NCBI GenBank assembly: GCA_016786465.1
Contig: JAEUWC010000006.1
Coordinates: forward strand, 1 to 64,000
DNA: 64,000 nt
Direction: 5' to 3'
Origin: Bdellovibrionales bacterium
GTDB lineage: Bacteria > Bdellovibrionota > UBA1018
The notes below the pieces were generated by a model. It made no database searches. It had not been told where the DNA came from and was given only the letters and a program-made list of their open reading frames with translations. Below are positions 45,115 to 52,965 of this stretch, piece after piece. The translations under genes were made by a program, and so were the position numbers. Each line of letters begins with the position of its first letter. Position 1 is the first letter of the stretch.

Positions 45115-45150
45115 TTGAATATCCGACCTAAGTAGTTGTAAAATAGGAGG
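45115..45150 (+). promoter_or_regulatory. Promoter and ribosome site for the Hint-protein gene
   Basis: TTGAAT and TAAAAT boxes are separated by 18 bp (45115-45144), followed directly by AGGAGG at 45145. The AGGAGG lies about 13 bases before the TTG start at 45164, with a second G-rich stretch between. Confidence 0.4.
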
Positions 45151-45163
45151 ATCGGGGGAGCAT

Positions 45164-46294
45164 TTGAAAAAGGGACCTAGGTTGAACTCCATTCTTACGT
45201 TTTGGATCACCTTGGGAACGGCGATTGGAGCCGTTTCACCATTAGCTTTTGCTCAAGATTCCTCGACCACCGTTTCGCCCGGAACCTTAGGAAATCGCCA
45301 ACCCATTAAGACCAGAAATATGGGTCGCTATCGCGGAAACGATAGCGTCGCCGGCGGAAGACGCATGCCATTGGCCTGCCCATCCGGAATGGTCCAAACC
45401 AGTTTTGGTTGTGCACGCGATCGACTCATGGCTGCTCCGATGGGCGGCCCACCGGCAGCGGCTCCCGCTCCTGCACCAGCCCCAGCACCTGCTCCCGCAG
45501 CTCCGGCCCCAGCGCCCGCCGCTGCACCAGCTCCAGCACCGGCACCCGCTGCTGCGCCTGCACCCGCTCCAGCACCTGCGGCTGCTGCTCCGGCCCCAGC
45601 GCCCGCCGCTGCACCAGCACCTGCGGCTGCTCCGGCAGCACCCCCAGCACCGCCTGCGCCTGCGGCACCGTCAGTTGCGTTTGATCCTGGAACGGGATGC
45701 GTTCCAGATCCTTCCATCGGAATGTATTGCCCAACGAGCGATCCAAGTGGTTACGGCGACGGCGGATGTTTCGTTGCTGGAACCCAGATCGAAATGGCAG
45801 ACGGAAGCTTCAAGGCGATCGAGACGATCCAAGAAGGCGAAAAAGTTCGATCTGCTTATGGCAAAATCAACACCGTCATACATCCGTTAGTGATTCAGTA
45901 TACCGGACGGGTCTATGGACTGAACGGAAGCAAAGCCTTCATCACGGCAAACCACCCGATTCTGACCCAACAGGGATGGAAGTCGTTTGATCCTAGTGCC
46001 ACCAAAAAAGAAATTCCAAGTTTGGAAGTGACACTTCTAGCGATTGGCGATTTGCTGATGAAAGCTTCGGGCGAAACTGAAAAACTCAAGTCAGTAAAGT
46101 CCGTTCGAAAATCCATCCAAGTTTATAACATGGAATTGGACGGTGACCACACCTACCGCGCGAATGGTTACGACGTTCACAATAAAGCCGATGCCGGTGG
46201 CAGCGGTGGTGGTGGTGGGTCGGCCTGCTGCAGCGACGTGTACGGTGACGGAAGGGTCATGGATTGCAGCGGTTGCATGTTGAACTTTATGTGA
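45164..46294 (+). CDS. Secreted Pro/Ala-rich protein with Hint (intein-like) domain
   Basis: The protein has 376 residues, TTG start, signal peptide ending at LAFA. Residues ~35-85 form a conserved block (NMGRYRGNDS, ACPSGMVQTSFGCARD) shared with the gene at 46868. Then comes a ~75-residue PAPAPA linker and a Hint domain at ~202-340: it starts with Cys202 (CFVAGTQIEMADG), includes the TANHP block-B-like His, and ends HN at 339-340. The residue after HN is Lys, not Cys/Ser/Thr, so splicing is unlikely but self-cleavage is possible. A 36-residue Gly/Cys-rich tail (ACCSD, DCSGC) follows. The role of the released piece is unknown. Confidence 0.8.
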   Translation: MKKGPRLNSILTFWITLGTAIGAVSPLAFAQDSSTTVSPGTLGNRQPIKTRNMGRYRGNDSVAGGRRMPLACPSGMVQTSFGCARDRLMAAPMGGPPAAAPAPAPAPAPAPAAPAPAPAAAPAPAPAPAAAPAPAPAPAAAAPAPAPAAAPAPAAAPAAPPAPPAPAAPSVAFDPGTGCVPDPSIGMYCPTSDPSGYGDGGCFVAGTQIEMADGSFKAIETIQEGEKVRSAYGKINTVIHPLVIQYTGRVYGLNGSKAFITANHPILTQQGWKSFDPSATKKEIPSLEVTLLAIGDLLMKASGETEKLKSVKSVRKSIQVYNMELDGDHTYRANGYDVHNKADAGGSGGGGGSACCSDVYGDGRVMDCSGCMLNFM

Positions 46295-46301
46295 GGATGA
46301 A

Positions 46302-46850
46302 ATGGACGGCAAAAAGGCAATTATTCTATTAATCGCTTTAGTCGCCGTTGCCGTGGTTGCTCGATCGTTTCGTAAGGGCGGTGGCGCACAGCAGGTAGCC
46401 GCAACCGCTGTGAAGGTTGTCAGTCCCGAAGATAGTCAGACGGTCAAAAAGGTAATCGAAGAAGATAAGCCTTTTCGCTTCAACATTTCCAAGGGAACTC
46501 ACAATCCGGAAATGGGCCAGTTCTTTGTCGTAGCCGCTTCAATTCCAGACGGTTCCCGCCTTCAGTTGGCTTTAGTCGGCTTGCCCAATCAGATTCAAGA
46601 ACCCCGAGGCTTTTTTCAGACCTCGGCAATGATCGTTAAGGGAAAGGTCGCCGTCAGCGGGCGCTTTCACGGTTTCAATCGAAGCCCGCTCCCAAAAGGC
46701 ACTTACACATTGATTTTGACCGAAGCACCTCGCCTCGAGCAGCCTGAAAATTTCAAAAAGTTTCTGAATTCGATTCCTGCCGTTAAGAACCCGGGAAAGA
46801 ACTTCGAATGGGGCCCTAAATTATTCATCACTAAATCCATTACGATTTAG
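46302..46850 (+). CDS. Single-pass membrane protein, partner of the Hint protein
   Basis: The 182-residue protein begins with one hydrophobic helix (AIILLIALVAVAVVA), then an exported domain of ~150 residues with a beta-rich pattern (GQFFVVAASIPDG, LPKGTYTLIL). It starts 7 bp after the Hint gene, so it is surely co-transcribed. Its end (PKGTYTL...NFKKFL) resembles the end of the gene at 47551 (PTGQYSL...AIKKFV). No family recognised. Confidence 0.7.
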   Translation: MDGKKAIILLIALVAVAVVARSFRKGGGAQQVAATAVKVVSPEDSQTVKKVIEEDKPFRFNISKGTHNPEMGQFFVVAASIPDGSRLQLALVGLPNQIQEPRGFFQTSAMIVKGKVAVSGRFHGFNRSPLPKGTYTLILTEAPRLEQPENFKKFLNSIPAVKNPGKNFEWGPKLFITKSITI

Positions 46851-46867
46851 AGAAGATTGGCGGAAAA

Positions 46868-47554
46868 TTGCGCAGCAAGATTGTTTTACTCGCGACTTCC
46901 TCATTCTTTATTTCCTATTCCGCATTGTCCGAGGACCCCGCCAACACGATCAATCCAGGGACAATGAATAACCGTCAGACGCTTAAGACCCGGGACATGG
47001 GTCGCTATCGCGACAATGATGTTGTGACGGGCGGACGTAGGGTCCCAAGGGCGTGTCCATCGGGAATGATCGCCACGAATTTTGGCTGTGTCAGGGATCT
47101 CGGCGGCTCGGCGGGCTCTCCAAGTGGTCCTCCAGCAGCTGCACCCGCACCCGCGCCCGCACCTGCTTACGCTCCCGCTGCTCCAGCGGCACCTGCGCCT
47201 GCAGCTGCACCAGTTCCAGCACCTGCTCCCGCTGCTCCGGCGGCAGCAGCAGCAGCGGCGGCGTCTGCACCAGCTGCTGCACCTGCCCCGGTATCGCCAC
47301 CCGCGCCAGCTGCGGCTCCTGCTTCGGGGCCTTCTTGCCATGACGAAACTCAAGTTGTGACTTGCAGCACACACATGGAAGGTGGAACACCACCCACCTG
47401 TACTATTGGGGATTGCGAATACTGCGGACCAAGCTGCGGAAATTGTCCTCCAAGCGGGGCAAGCTGGGAATGCACCGGGGGCACTGATCCTGTGGAAGTT
47501 CAAGATGATCCAAGCTGCGTCCCCGGAACTACGATTGTGACGGTATGCCCATGA
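46868..47554 (+). CDS. Secreted Pro/Ala-rich protein with Cys-rich C-terminus (Hint paralogue without Hint)
   Basis: The 228-residue protein starts with TTG and has a signal peptide (LLATSSFFISYSALS). The next block (GTMNNRQTLKTRDMGRYRDN, ACPSGMIATNFGCVRD) is clearly the same as in the Hint protein. A Pro/Ala linker of ~65 residues leads to a different C-terminal domain with about ten Cys in 70 residues (HDETQVVTCSTH, GDCEYCGPSCGNCPP). So one conserved N-terminus carries two different effector-like ends in tandem. Confidence 0.75.
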   Translation: MRSKIVLLATSSFFISYSALSEDPANTINPGTMNNRQTLKTRDMGRYRDNDVVTGGRRVPRACPSGMIATNFGCVRDLGGSAGSPSGPPAAAPAPAPAPAYAPAAPAAPAPAAAPVPAPAPAAPAAAAAAAASAPAAAPAPVSPPAPAAAPASGPSCHDETQVVTCSTHMEGGTPPTCTIGDCEYCGPSCGNCPPSGASWECTGGTDPVEVQDDPSCVPGTTIVTVCP

Positions 47555-48141
47555 AGAAGACGTGGTTTGTTTTGATTTGTACCGTCTTTTTAGCGCTGGG
47601 TTCTCGATTCATGGCGCGCGAATGCGTTCTAGGAACTGCGTACGGGCAATCCAATTTTGCCAGAAGCAGTCTGGGCTTTTGGTCCAAGGTTTCACCCAGA
47701 TTCTTTAGCAGTCATTCTGGTTTCACCTGTCCTAAGCAAATTTCCGTACAGGACTGCCAGAAGGCACACGTCAAACTGGTCGATGCCCTGCTCGAAGGTA
47801 AGCCGCTCAGCGAAACCTTGATTCAGATTCGGGATGGCCAGGCCGGAATCTTCATTTACGGGACAAAGAAAGAACTAGGATTGGTTTTCGTAGGTTTTTC
47901 GGGCGATAAAAATCGTGAAACTCAGACACTGGGAATCAACCTGGATCTAAAGAAGTTCGGAACCTATCTGGTACTGGGGAAGCCTAGTTCAGAAAAGTCT
48001 TCGAAGTTCATGGCGGAACTAAGAAAAGACGGAAAATTCCCCACCGGACAGTACTCACTTCGGATTTTCGGAAAGAAGGACTTTAAAGATCCGTTGGCCA
48101 TTAAGAAATTCGTGCTGACACAAGATTCGATCGTTCAATAG
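47551..48141 (+). CDS. Exported protein, partner of the Cys-rich paralogue
   Basis: The protein has about 196 residues from the ATG at 47551, which overlaps the preceding stop as ATGA; an ATG at 47545 is also in frame. The N-terminal hydrophobic stretch (TWFVLICTVFLALGSRFMA) is a signal peptide or anchor. The C-terminal half has the same strand-and-Lys pattern as the protein at 46302. It follows its P/A-rich gene just as the 46302 gene follows the Hint gene, making two two-gene units. It overlaps the converging HTTM gene by 41 bp. Confidence 0.65.
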   Translation: MKKTWFVLICTVFLALGSRFMARECVLGTAYGQSNFARSSLGFWSKVSPRFFSSHSGFTCPKQISVQDCQKAHVKLVDALLEGKPLSETLIQIRDGQAGIFIYGTKKELGLVFVGFSGDKNRETQTLGINLDLKKFGTYLVLGKPSSEKSSKFMAELRKDGKFPTGQYSLRIFGKKDFKDPLAIKKFVLTQDSIVQ

Positions 48142-48952
48142 GCAAATAGACCGTAAAGGCCACCAGCATCGAAAGTGAAAAGAAAGTCAGATTGTCCAAA
48201 ATAATTCCGATGGAAAAGTGAAACGCCATCATCAAAAAGACCATTGAAAGTCGCGTCTTCTTGAACCAAACCAAAATAGGAAACGAAATTTCAGCAACCA
48301 ACGCCGTATAGGTCATCAGCTTGCTGAGAATCCCATTGTAGGTCATGGAAGGCCAAGGCCAGCGACTCCACATAGAATTGTTCAACGCATAGTACATCAG
48401 ATCACCGGTCAACCAAGTCGGATCCTGCGCAAACTTGGCTGGCAAACTAAAGACATAAATCGCGGCGACATTGATTTGCATCAGACGAAGTGGCCAGACA
48501 TCGGGCCAGTCCTTCTTCAAAACGCCTTTCTTAAATTCCAGCGGAAGAAAAAGTGCATAAAAAAGAAGCATTCGAAGAACCAAATCTTCACCGTTACAGA
48601 CAAAACGATTCCGATGGATCATGGAAACTTCTAAAAGAAAAAGTGCAAGGATTGCCGCACGGGTGTAACGACCCCAAAGCAGAAGTACGGACGCCGCTAG
48701 TCCAGCCGCCCAAAATCCCCAAAGAAAAAAGGGATGGTCAAAAACATAGAACAAACCGATTGGGTCCTGATCCGCAAATCGACCTTCGCCGTTGAACGAC
48801 TGAATTCCGTTACTTCCGTAAAAATCGATCCAGTTCGGAGCCAAACCCAAAAAAATAAAAAAGAACAACCCGCCAATAGCCCAACGAAAGTACTTCAAGC
48901 CTTCCGGGTCGATTTTACTGAACCAAATTCGCTCCCAAATCTTCATCGGCAT
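48101..48952 (-). CDS. HTTM-domain membrane protein (vitamin K-dependent carboxylase-like fold)
   Basis: The protein has 283 residues with about seven hydrophobic segments. The HTTM pattern is clear: RIWFSKIDPEGLKYFRWAIG at the N-terminus, DPIGLFYVFDHPFFLWGFW, then MIHRNRFVCNGEDLVLRMLLFYALFLP and a MQINVAAIYVFSLPAKF helix. These bacterial proteins share the transmembrane part of gamma-glutamyl carboxylase; their substrate is unknown. It is the last of three overlapping genes. Confidence 0.8.
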   Translation of the reverse strand: MPMKIWERIWFSKIDPEGLKYFRWAIGGLFFFIFLGLAPNWIDFYGSNGIQSFNGEGRFADQDPIGLFYVFDHPFFLWGFWAAGLAASVLLLWGRYTRAAILALFLLEVSMIHRNRFVCNGEDLVLRMLLFYALFLPLEFKKGVLKKDWPDVWPLRLMQINVAAIYVFSLPAKFAQDPTWLTGDLMYYALNNSMWSRWPWPSMTYNGILSKLMTYTALVAEISFPILVWFKKTRLSMVFLMMAFHFSIGIILDNLTFFSLSMLVAFTVYLPIERSNLVSARIS

Positions 48953-49458
48953 ATGAAAAGCTCCAGAAGCTCAGGTTCGGTTTCCTTGCCTAAGTGATGC
49001 CCCTTTTCTGCGGCGACACGACGATCCAAAATTTCCTGGGTCTGTAAGGTCACTTCGATCGCATAGGTCTTTTCACCCTCGACCATGGGATAGGTTCGGC
49101 AAAGGAAATCCGAATACTGAACCCTTAGATCTTGGCTGCCATAAAGATTTAGCCACCATTTTCCGGCATGAAAATCGAAAATCAACCGATTCCAAAACCC
49201 ACGTTTGCTTTGAAACGGAATCGGCAGAACCCATGTTTTATTGCTTTCCGTTTTTGCGGTGAAGACCAGTTTCCAATTAAACCGATGGGCATAGCTGAAC
49301 ATTTCCCATCGGTTATCTAGACCCACCAGATGTGCGTACCGGCGCAAAATCCACGGAGGATACCCCATTGGATTTCCAAACCATTCGTTGCGATTCATGA
49401 AGACCACGGTGAAAAGGTTCAGGACACAAAAGAAGGAAATCAGTGCCTTTCGTGTCAT
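48943..49458 (-). CDS. Membrane-anchored partner of the HTTM protein
   Basis: The 171-residue protein has one N-terminal hydrophobic helix (ALISFFCVLNLFTVVF) and an exported domain rich in Trp and Tyr (MGYPPWILRRYAHLVGL, RWEMFSYAHR). It overlaps the HTTM gene by 10 bp and the upstream Cys-rich gene by four bases. Proteins of this shape are commonly found beside HTTM genes; the function is unknown. Confidence 0.65.
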   Translation of the reverse strand: MTRKALISFFCVLNLFTVVFMNRNEWFGNPMGYPPWILRRYAHLVGLDNRWEMFSYAHRFNWKLVFTAKTESNKTWVLPIPFQSKRGFWNRLIFDFHAGKWWLNLYGSQDLRVQYSDFLCRTYPMVEGEKTYAIEVTLQTQEILDRRVAAEKGHHLGKETEPELLELFICR

Positions 49459-49922
49459 TTTTTGTTTTTCTTGTCCCAGGCTTCTTTTCGGCGAACGTAT
49501 TCGTTCATGGAAAGCTTGCAGTCATTGTCCAACTTCATCGAAAATTCCTTCATGCAATAAAGCATGGATTCCTTCGATTGCGTTTGCGCTGCTCGCTTGC
49601 AGTCTTCGTCCAAAATCTTTCGGCAATCTTTACGAACCGCAACCCAGTCCGGAAATGTATTTCTCCAGTTTTCGGCAAGCGCAGTCAGTTCAATCCTACA
49701 ACCATCTGAAATCTGTTCTTCAAACTTCGCCATGCACTTCAACCAGCCCTTGCCAACAACCAGGCCAAAACAGAACTTCTTTCCGTCTTCGAAACAGTTT
49801 CCAGGTAGCTTTGTGTTTTCTCCCGGCGTCGAAGGCGCAAGGGGAATATTGGCCGTTTGAGCATGAACGCTGATCGATGCGAAGAAGGCGATGACACACT
49901 GCAAATAGATGGCTTTCATCAT
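49455..49922 (-). CDS. Exported Cys-rich repeat protein (GLG1/FGFR-type Cys-rich repeats)
   Basis: The protein has about 155 residues from the ATG pair at 49919/49922. After the signal peptide (FFASISVHA) there are two to three repeats of the form C-x-x-D-x-x-K-F/x-C ... W-L-K-C-M ... C (NCFEDGKKFC, KDCRKILDEDC, NDCKLSM), which recall the Golgi/FGFR Cys-rich repeat found also in proteobacterial exported proteins. First gene of the three-gene overlapping operon with the HTTM protein. Confidence 0.65.
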   Translation of the reverse strand: MMKAIYLQCVIAFFASISVHAQTANIPLAPSTPGENTKLPGNCFEDGKKFCFGLVVGKGWLKCMAKFEEQISDGCRIELTALAENWRNTFPDWVAVRKDCRKILDEDCKRAAQTQSKESMLYCMKEFSMKLDNDCKLSMNEYVRRKEAWDKKNKK

Positions 49923-49989
49923 CGTTAGTTTAAATCGAAAACGCCCCAATTTCAGTTGATAAAGTCTAGTCTGACTCTAAGATAGTCGT

Positions 49990-50571
49990 ATGACACTGCG
50001 CTTGCTTCACGTTGGGATCGCGATGGGACTTTCCATGGGTTTTTCAGTGCCTGAAGCGAAAGCAGCTCAGGTTTCCGAACTGGGGATCGGATTCAGCCGA
50101 ACCGCCCCGATGGGAATGCAATACGTCGGCTTCCGCGGTGGCTGGTCCTTCTTCACCGAAGCATTGGTCAACGGGACAAGCTTCTTAGGGCCCGCTTACA
50201 AGCTTCACTTCGCAGCCCAGTTTCAAACTTACCCCATCGCAAACCAAACTGGGGTTTCATACAACTTGGCTTCGGTCGTTGCCGGTCTTCACATTCAGAC
50301 GCCTACTGGAAAGCGCGGAACAATGACCGCAGTCAGCCCATTCTTTTCATTGCTGGGCGGCGCTGCTTTTGACTGGCTTAGCCTTTCGGCAACAAACACC
50401 GCCGCAAATTTAGTCGTTTCTGCCGGCGGAGCCCTTCAGGCGATTCCGGGGATCGAATTTCCTTTGACGAATTCCATGGGCCTTGCGGCATCTTTCCCGA
50501 TTCAAGGATTCTTCATGGCTAAGCCGCTGTACGTTTGGAACGGATTACTTCACTTGAGGATCTCTCTATGA
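49990..50571 (+). CDS. Small outer-membrane beta-barrel-like protein
   Basis: The 193-residue protein has a signal peptide ending at PEAKA. The remainder consists of alternating amphipathic strands with aromatic ends (AYKLHFAAQFQTYP, GFFMAKPLYVWNG, LLHLRISL) typical of an 8-strand barrel. The stop overlaps the start of the next lipoprotein gene (ATGA), so the two are coupled. Confidence 0.65.
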   Translation: MTLRLLHVGIAMGLSMGFSVPEAKAAQVSELGIGFSRTAPMGMQYVGFRGGWSFFTEALVNGTSFLGPAYKLHFAAQFQTYPIANQTGVSYNLASVVAGLHIQTPTGKRGTMTAVSPFFSLLGGAAFDWLSLSATNTAANLVVSAGGALQAIPGIEFPLTNSMGLAASFPIQGFFMAKPLYVWNGLLHLRISL

Positions 50572-51119
50572 AAAAGAATTCGACCTTATTTCTGGGAATC
50601 ATCATCGGAGCAATGACGACGGCCATACCGTTTACGTTTTCTAGCTGCGGCCAGCTGAATGCCCCGCTTGGGGTTTTGGGTGAAGCTGACAGCATTCCGG
50701 AACTAAGCCTTCCATTCACAACAGGCTTCACGATCTCAAGCGCGCAACTACAAAGTTCGGCTGGGTTTACGATCGCCCTAGGCGCTGGTGCTGCCCCAAT
50801 TGCTCCTGCAAATGGAATCGTAATTTCTTACGACGGAACGACCATGCTGATTCAGCACAGTAACCGCCTGACTTCGAAACTGACCAACGTCCCAACGCCA
50901 ATCATTCGTGTTGGAGACTACGTAACAACGGGCCAGCAACTTTCGCAGACCACCTTCGGCACGGGTGGCGGATTTACTTTTTCAGTCCTTTTGGATGGAA
51001 AGACGATTTGTCCTTGGAGCTTCCTGACAGCTGCGGCTAGGACCTGCCTTTCGGGGCTTGGGACCGCCTGCAACGCATTCGCTTGGTCGTCGACTTTCGC
51101 GTCGTGCACGCAGAATTAA
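50568..51119 (+). CDS. Lipoprotein with degenerate LytM/M23-like domain
   Basis: The protein has 183 residues from the ATG at 50568. The lipobox is FSSC. Residues ~75-160 follow the M23 plan: IAPANGIVISYDG, TTMLIQHSNRLTSKL, IIRVGDYVTTGQQLS, then GGFTFSVLLDGKTICPWSFL. The zinc-site HxH of the family is replaced (FTFSV where HLHFE is expected), so the domain should not cut peptidoglycan. Inactive LytM proteins such as EnvC and NlpD activate amidases, and that kind of regulatory role is a reasonable guess. It is coupled to the barrel gene. Confidence 0.65.
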   Translation: MKKNSTLFLGIIIGAMTTAIPFTFSSCGQLNAPLGVLGEADSIPELSLPFTTGFTISSAQLQSSAGFTIALGAGAAPIAPANGIVISYDGTTMLIQHSNRLTSKLTNVPTPIIRVGDYVTTGQQLSQTTFGTGGGFTFSVLLDGKTICPWSFLTAAARTCLSGLGTACNAFAWSSTFASCTQN

Positions 51120-51121
51120 GG

Positions 51122-51514
51122 CTAACCCATCGCTTCGGTAACGGTCGTAACAATCGTCTGTAGCCGAAACGGCTTGGCTAAAACGGCCTTAGCGCCACGC
51201 GAAAGCGCTTCTGATTCTGAAATGTCGGCAAAGCCCGTGACCAGTATCACGACCGGCTGATGACCCGTACGCTTCTTGATCCATTCCAAAAGTTCAACGC
51301 CATCGCCACCCGACATTCGAACGTCCGTGATGACAATATCGACATTCGTCTTTTCAATCTGATTTCGCGCTAGGATTCCGTTTTCGGCTTCCAAAATGGT
51401 GCATCCCGCGCGCTTAAAAAGGGTGGATACCACTTCGCGAAGTTCGTTTTCGTCGTCAACGACTAGAATCGTCTTTCCTTTCAATTTGTCGATCGCTTCC
51501 GGGGTCAGAACCAT
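51122..51514 (-). CDS. Single-domain response regulator (CheY-like receiver)
   Basis: The 130-residue receiver has the acidic pocket in ILVVDDEN, the phosphoacceptor Asp in IVITDVRMSGGDG, Thr in LVTGFAD and Lys in AVLAKPF. No output domain is attached. It sits 5 bp after dctM on the same strand, the last gene of the TRAP operon. No kinase is linked here, so its partner must be elsewhere. Confidence 0.9.
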   Translation of the reverse strand: MVLTPEAIDKLKGKTILVVDDENELREVVSTLFKRAGCTILEAENGILARNQIEKTNVDIVITDVRMSGGDGVELLEWIKKRTGHQPVVILVTGFADISESEALSRGAKAVLAKPFRLQTIVTTVTEAMG

Positions 51515-51519
51515 AGGTC

Positions 51520-52965
51520 TTACTTTTTTCCTTCTTCGGCTTCAGAGTCCTTCATTCCATCCATCACTTTTCCCGTCAGCGATTTCAAGCTAGGCATACC
51601 GCCTGCTGTTGCCGCAGGGGTACCTGCCTGCACGCCGTTCCAAGGAAACGATACGGCCAAGGGCTTTCCGTCTCGAAGATTCAGCGCCATTAAAGAAAGC
51701 GTAGGACTGTACATGATCCAAACCAATGCGGCACAAGTGATCCCCAAAGTGGGCATCACTGCCCTTGCGACCTGTGAAAAGGGCTTCTTGAAAACCGCGC
51801 TTGCCACGAAAAGGTTCGTTGCAACCGGTGGCATCAAATACCCAATTTCCATGTTCACCACGAAGACCACACCAAAGTGCAGCGGGTGAATTCCGAACAT
51901 TTCTTGGGCAACAGGAGCCAAAAGCGGAGCGAAAATCAGCGTCGCTGAAATCGAATCCATCAAGGCGCCCAAGACAATCAGAAGGACGTTCGTGATCAGC
52001 ATGAACTGCGCGGGGCTTGGGTTGATCTGCCGAATCAGATTCATGAACTTTTCCTGAACGTTCACCAGCGCCAAGAATTCGTTCAATCCAAAGGCAAGAA
52101 CGATGATCGGAAGAAGCGTGCCCATCAGTGCGCCAGCATCCATCAGTGCGCGAATAACCCCTTTAAGGTCCAGTTCGCCGTAAACCCAAATCACCAGGAA
52201 AAGACTGTACGCAACGGCGACTGCACCCGCTTGTGATGGCGTGTACCAACCTCCGTAAATTCCGCCTAAAACCAGAATCGGAAGAAAACAGGACCAAAGT
52301 CCTTCACGGGCCTTTTCACCCACTTCTTTCCAGGAAAATTTCGGGCGCTTTTCCTTCAGCCCTAAACCTACCCAAAAGCTGTAAACCGCCAACAGCCCAG
52401 CAATCAAGAAAGCTGGGACCAACCCTGCAAGAAAAAGATCGGATGGGTCAACCGCCGAAGCGCCGCTGACACTGATCGCATAAATCAGCATCGAAATGGA
52501 CGGAGGAACCAAGCACCCCAAACTTCCAGCCGTCGTAATCAAGCCCAGCGAAAAATTTTCAGGATACTTGTTCTGGGTCAGTGCAGGAACCATCATCGAA
52601 CCGACAGCGATCAAAGTCACCGGTGAAGACCCTGAAATCGCGGCAAAAAACATACACGCCGCCACAGCTGCAATCGCAAGCCCGCCTGGCATCCACCCTA
52701 GAAGGGCTCGCATCAAATCGACCAGGCGTTTAGCGATTCCGCCAGCGGTCATGATCGCCCCAGACGCCATGAACAAAGGAATCGCCAGAAATTCCTGCTT
52801 GGTCGCCAGATTTTCCATGTGCTGGACCAAAAGACGTAGGTCCTGCCATCCCTTCAGATCCGTAAAGAAAAGAAGGCTTAGACCGGTCATGACCCCAACA
52901 ATGGTGAAGAGCGGTGCACTGATTGCGACAAGCGCCAATAAAACCAGAATCAAGATGATGGTCAT
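51520..52965 (-). CDS. dctM: TRAP transporter large permease DctM
   Basis: The 481-residue protein has about 12 transmembrane segments and the DctM pattern (FLAIPLFMASGAIMTAGGIA, AAISGSSPVTLIAVGSMMVP, LGCLVPPSISMLIYAIS, MDSISATLIFAPLLAPVA). It moves the substrate with a sodium gradient together with DctQ and DctP. A ~75-residue extension after the last helix is unusual. Its ATG overlaps the dctQ stop by four bases. Confidence 0.93.
   Translation of the reverse strand: MTIILILVLLALVAISAPLFTIVGVMTGLSLLFFTDLKGWQDLRLLVQHMENLATKQEFLAIPLFMASGAIMTAGGIAKRLVDLMRALLGWMPGGLAIAAVAACMFFAAISGSSPVTLIAVGSMMVPALTQNKYPENFSLGLITTAGSLGCLVPPSISMLIYAISVSGASAVDPSDLFLAGLVPAFLIAGLLAVYSFWVGLGLKEKRPKFSWKEVGEKAREGLWSCFLPILVLGGIYGGWYTPSQAGAVAVAYSLFLVIWVYGELDLKGVIRALMDAGALMGTLLPIIVLAFGLNEFLALVNVQEKFMNLIRQINPSPAQFMLITNVLLIVLGALMDSISATLIFAPLLAPVAQEMFGIHPLHFGVVFVVNMEIGYLMPPVATNLFVASAVFKKPFSQVARAVMPTLGITCAALVWIMYSPTLSLMALNLRDGKPLAVSFPWNGVQAGTPAATAGGMPSLKSLTGKVMDGMKDSEAEEGKK

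Noticed and set aside
45328-45717. Minus-strand Gly/Ala-rich frame opposite the PAPA linker
   Set aside because: A pure consequence of the Pro/Ala repeat DNA; no independent signal.
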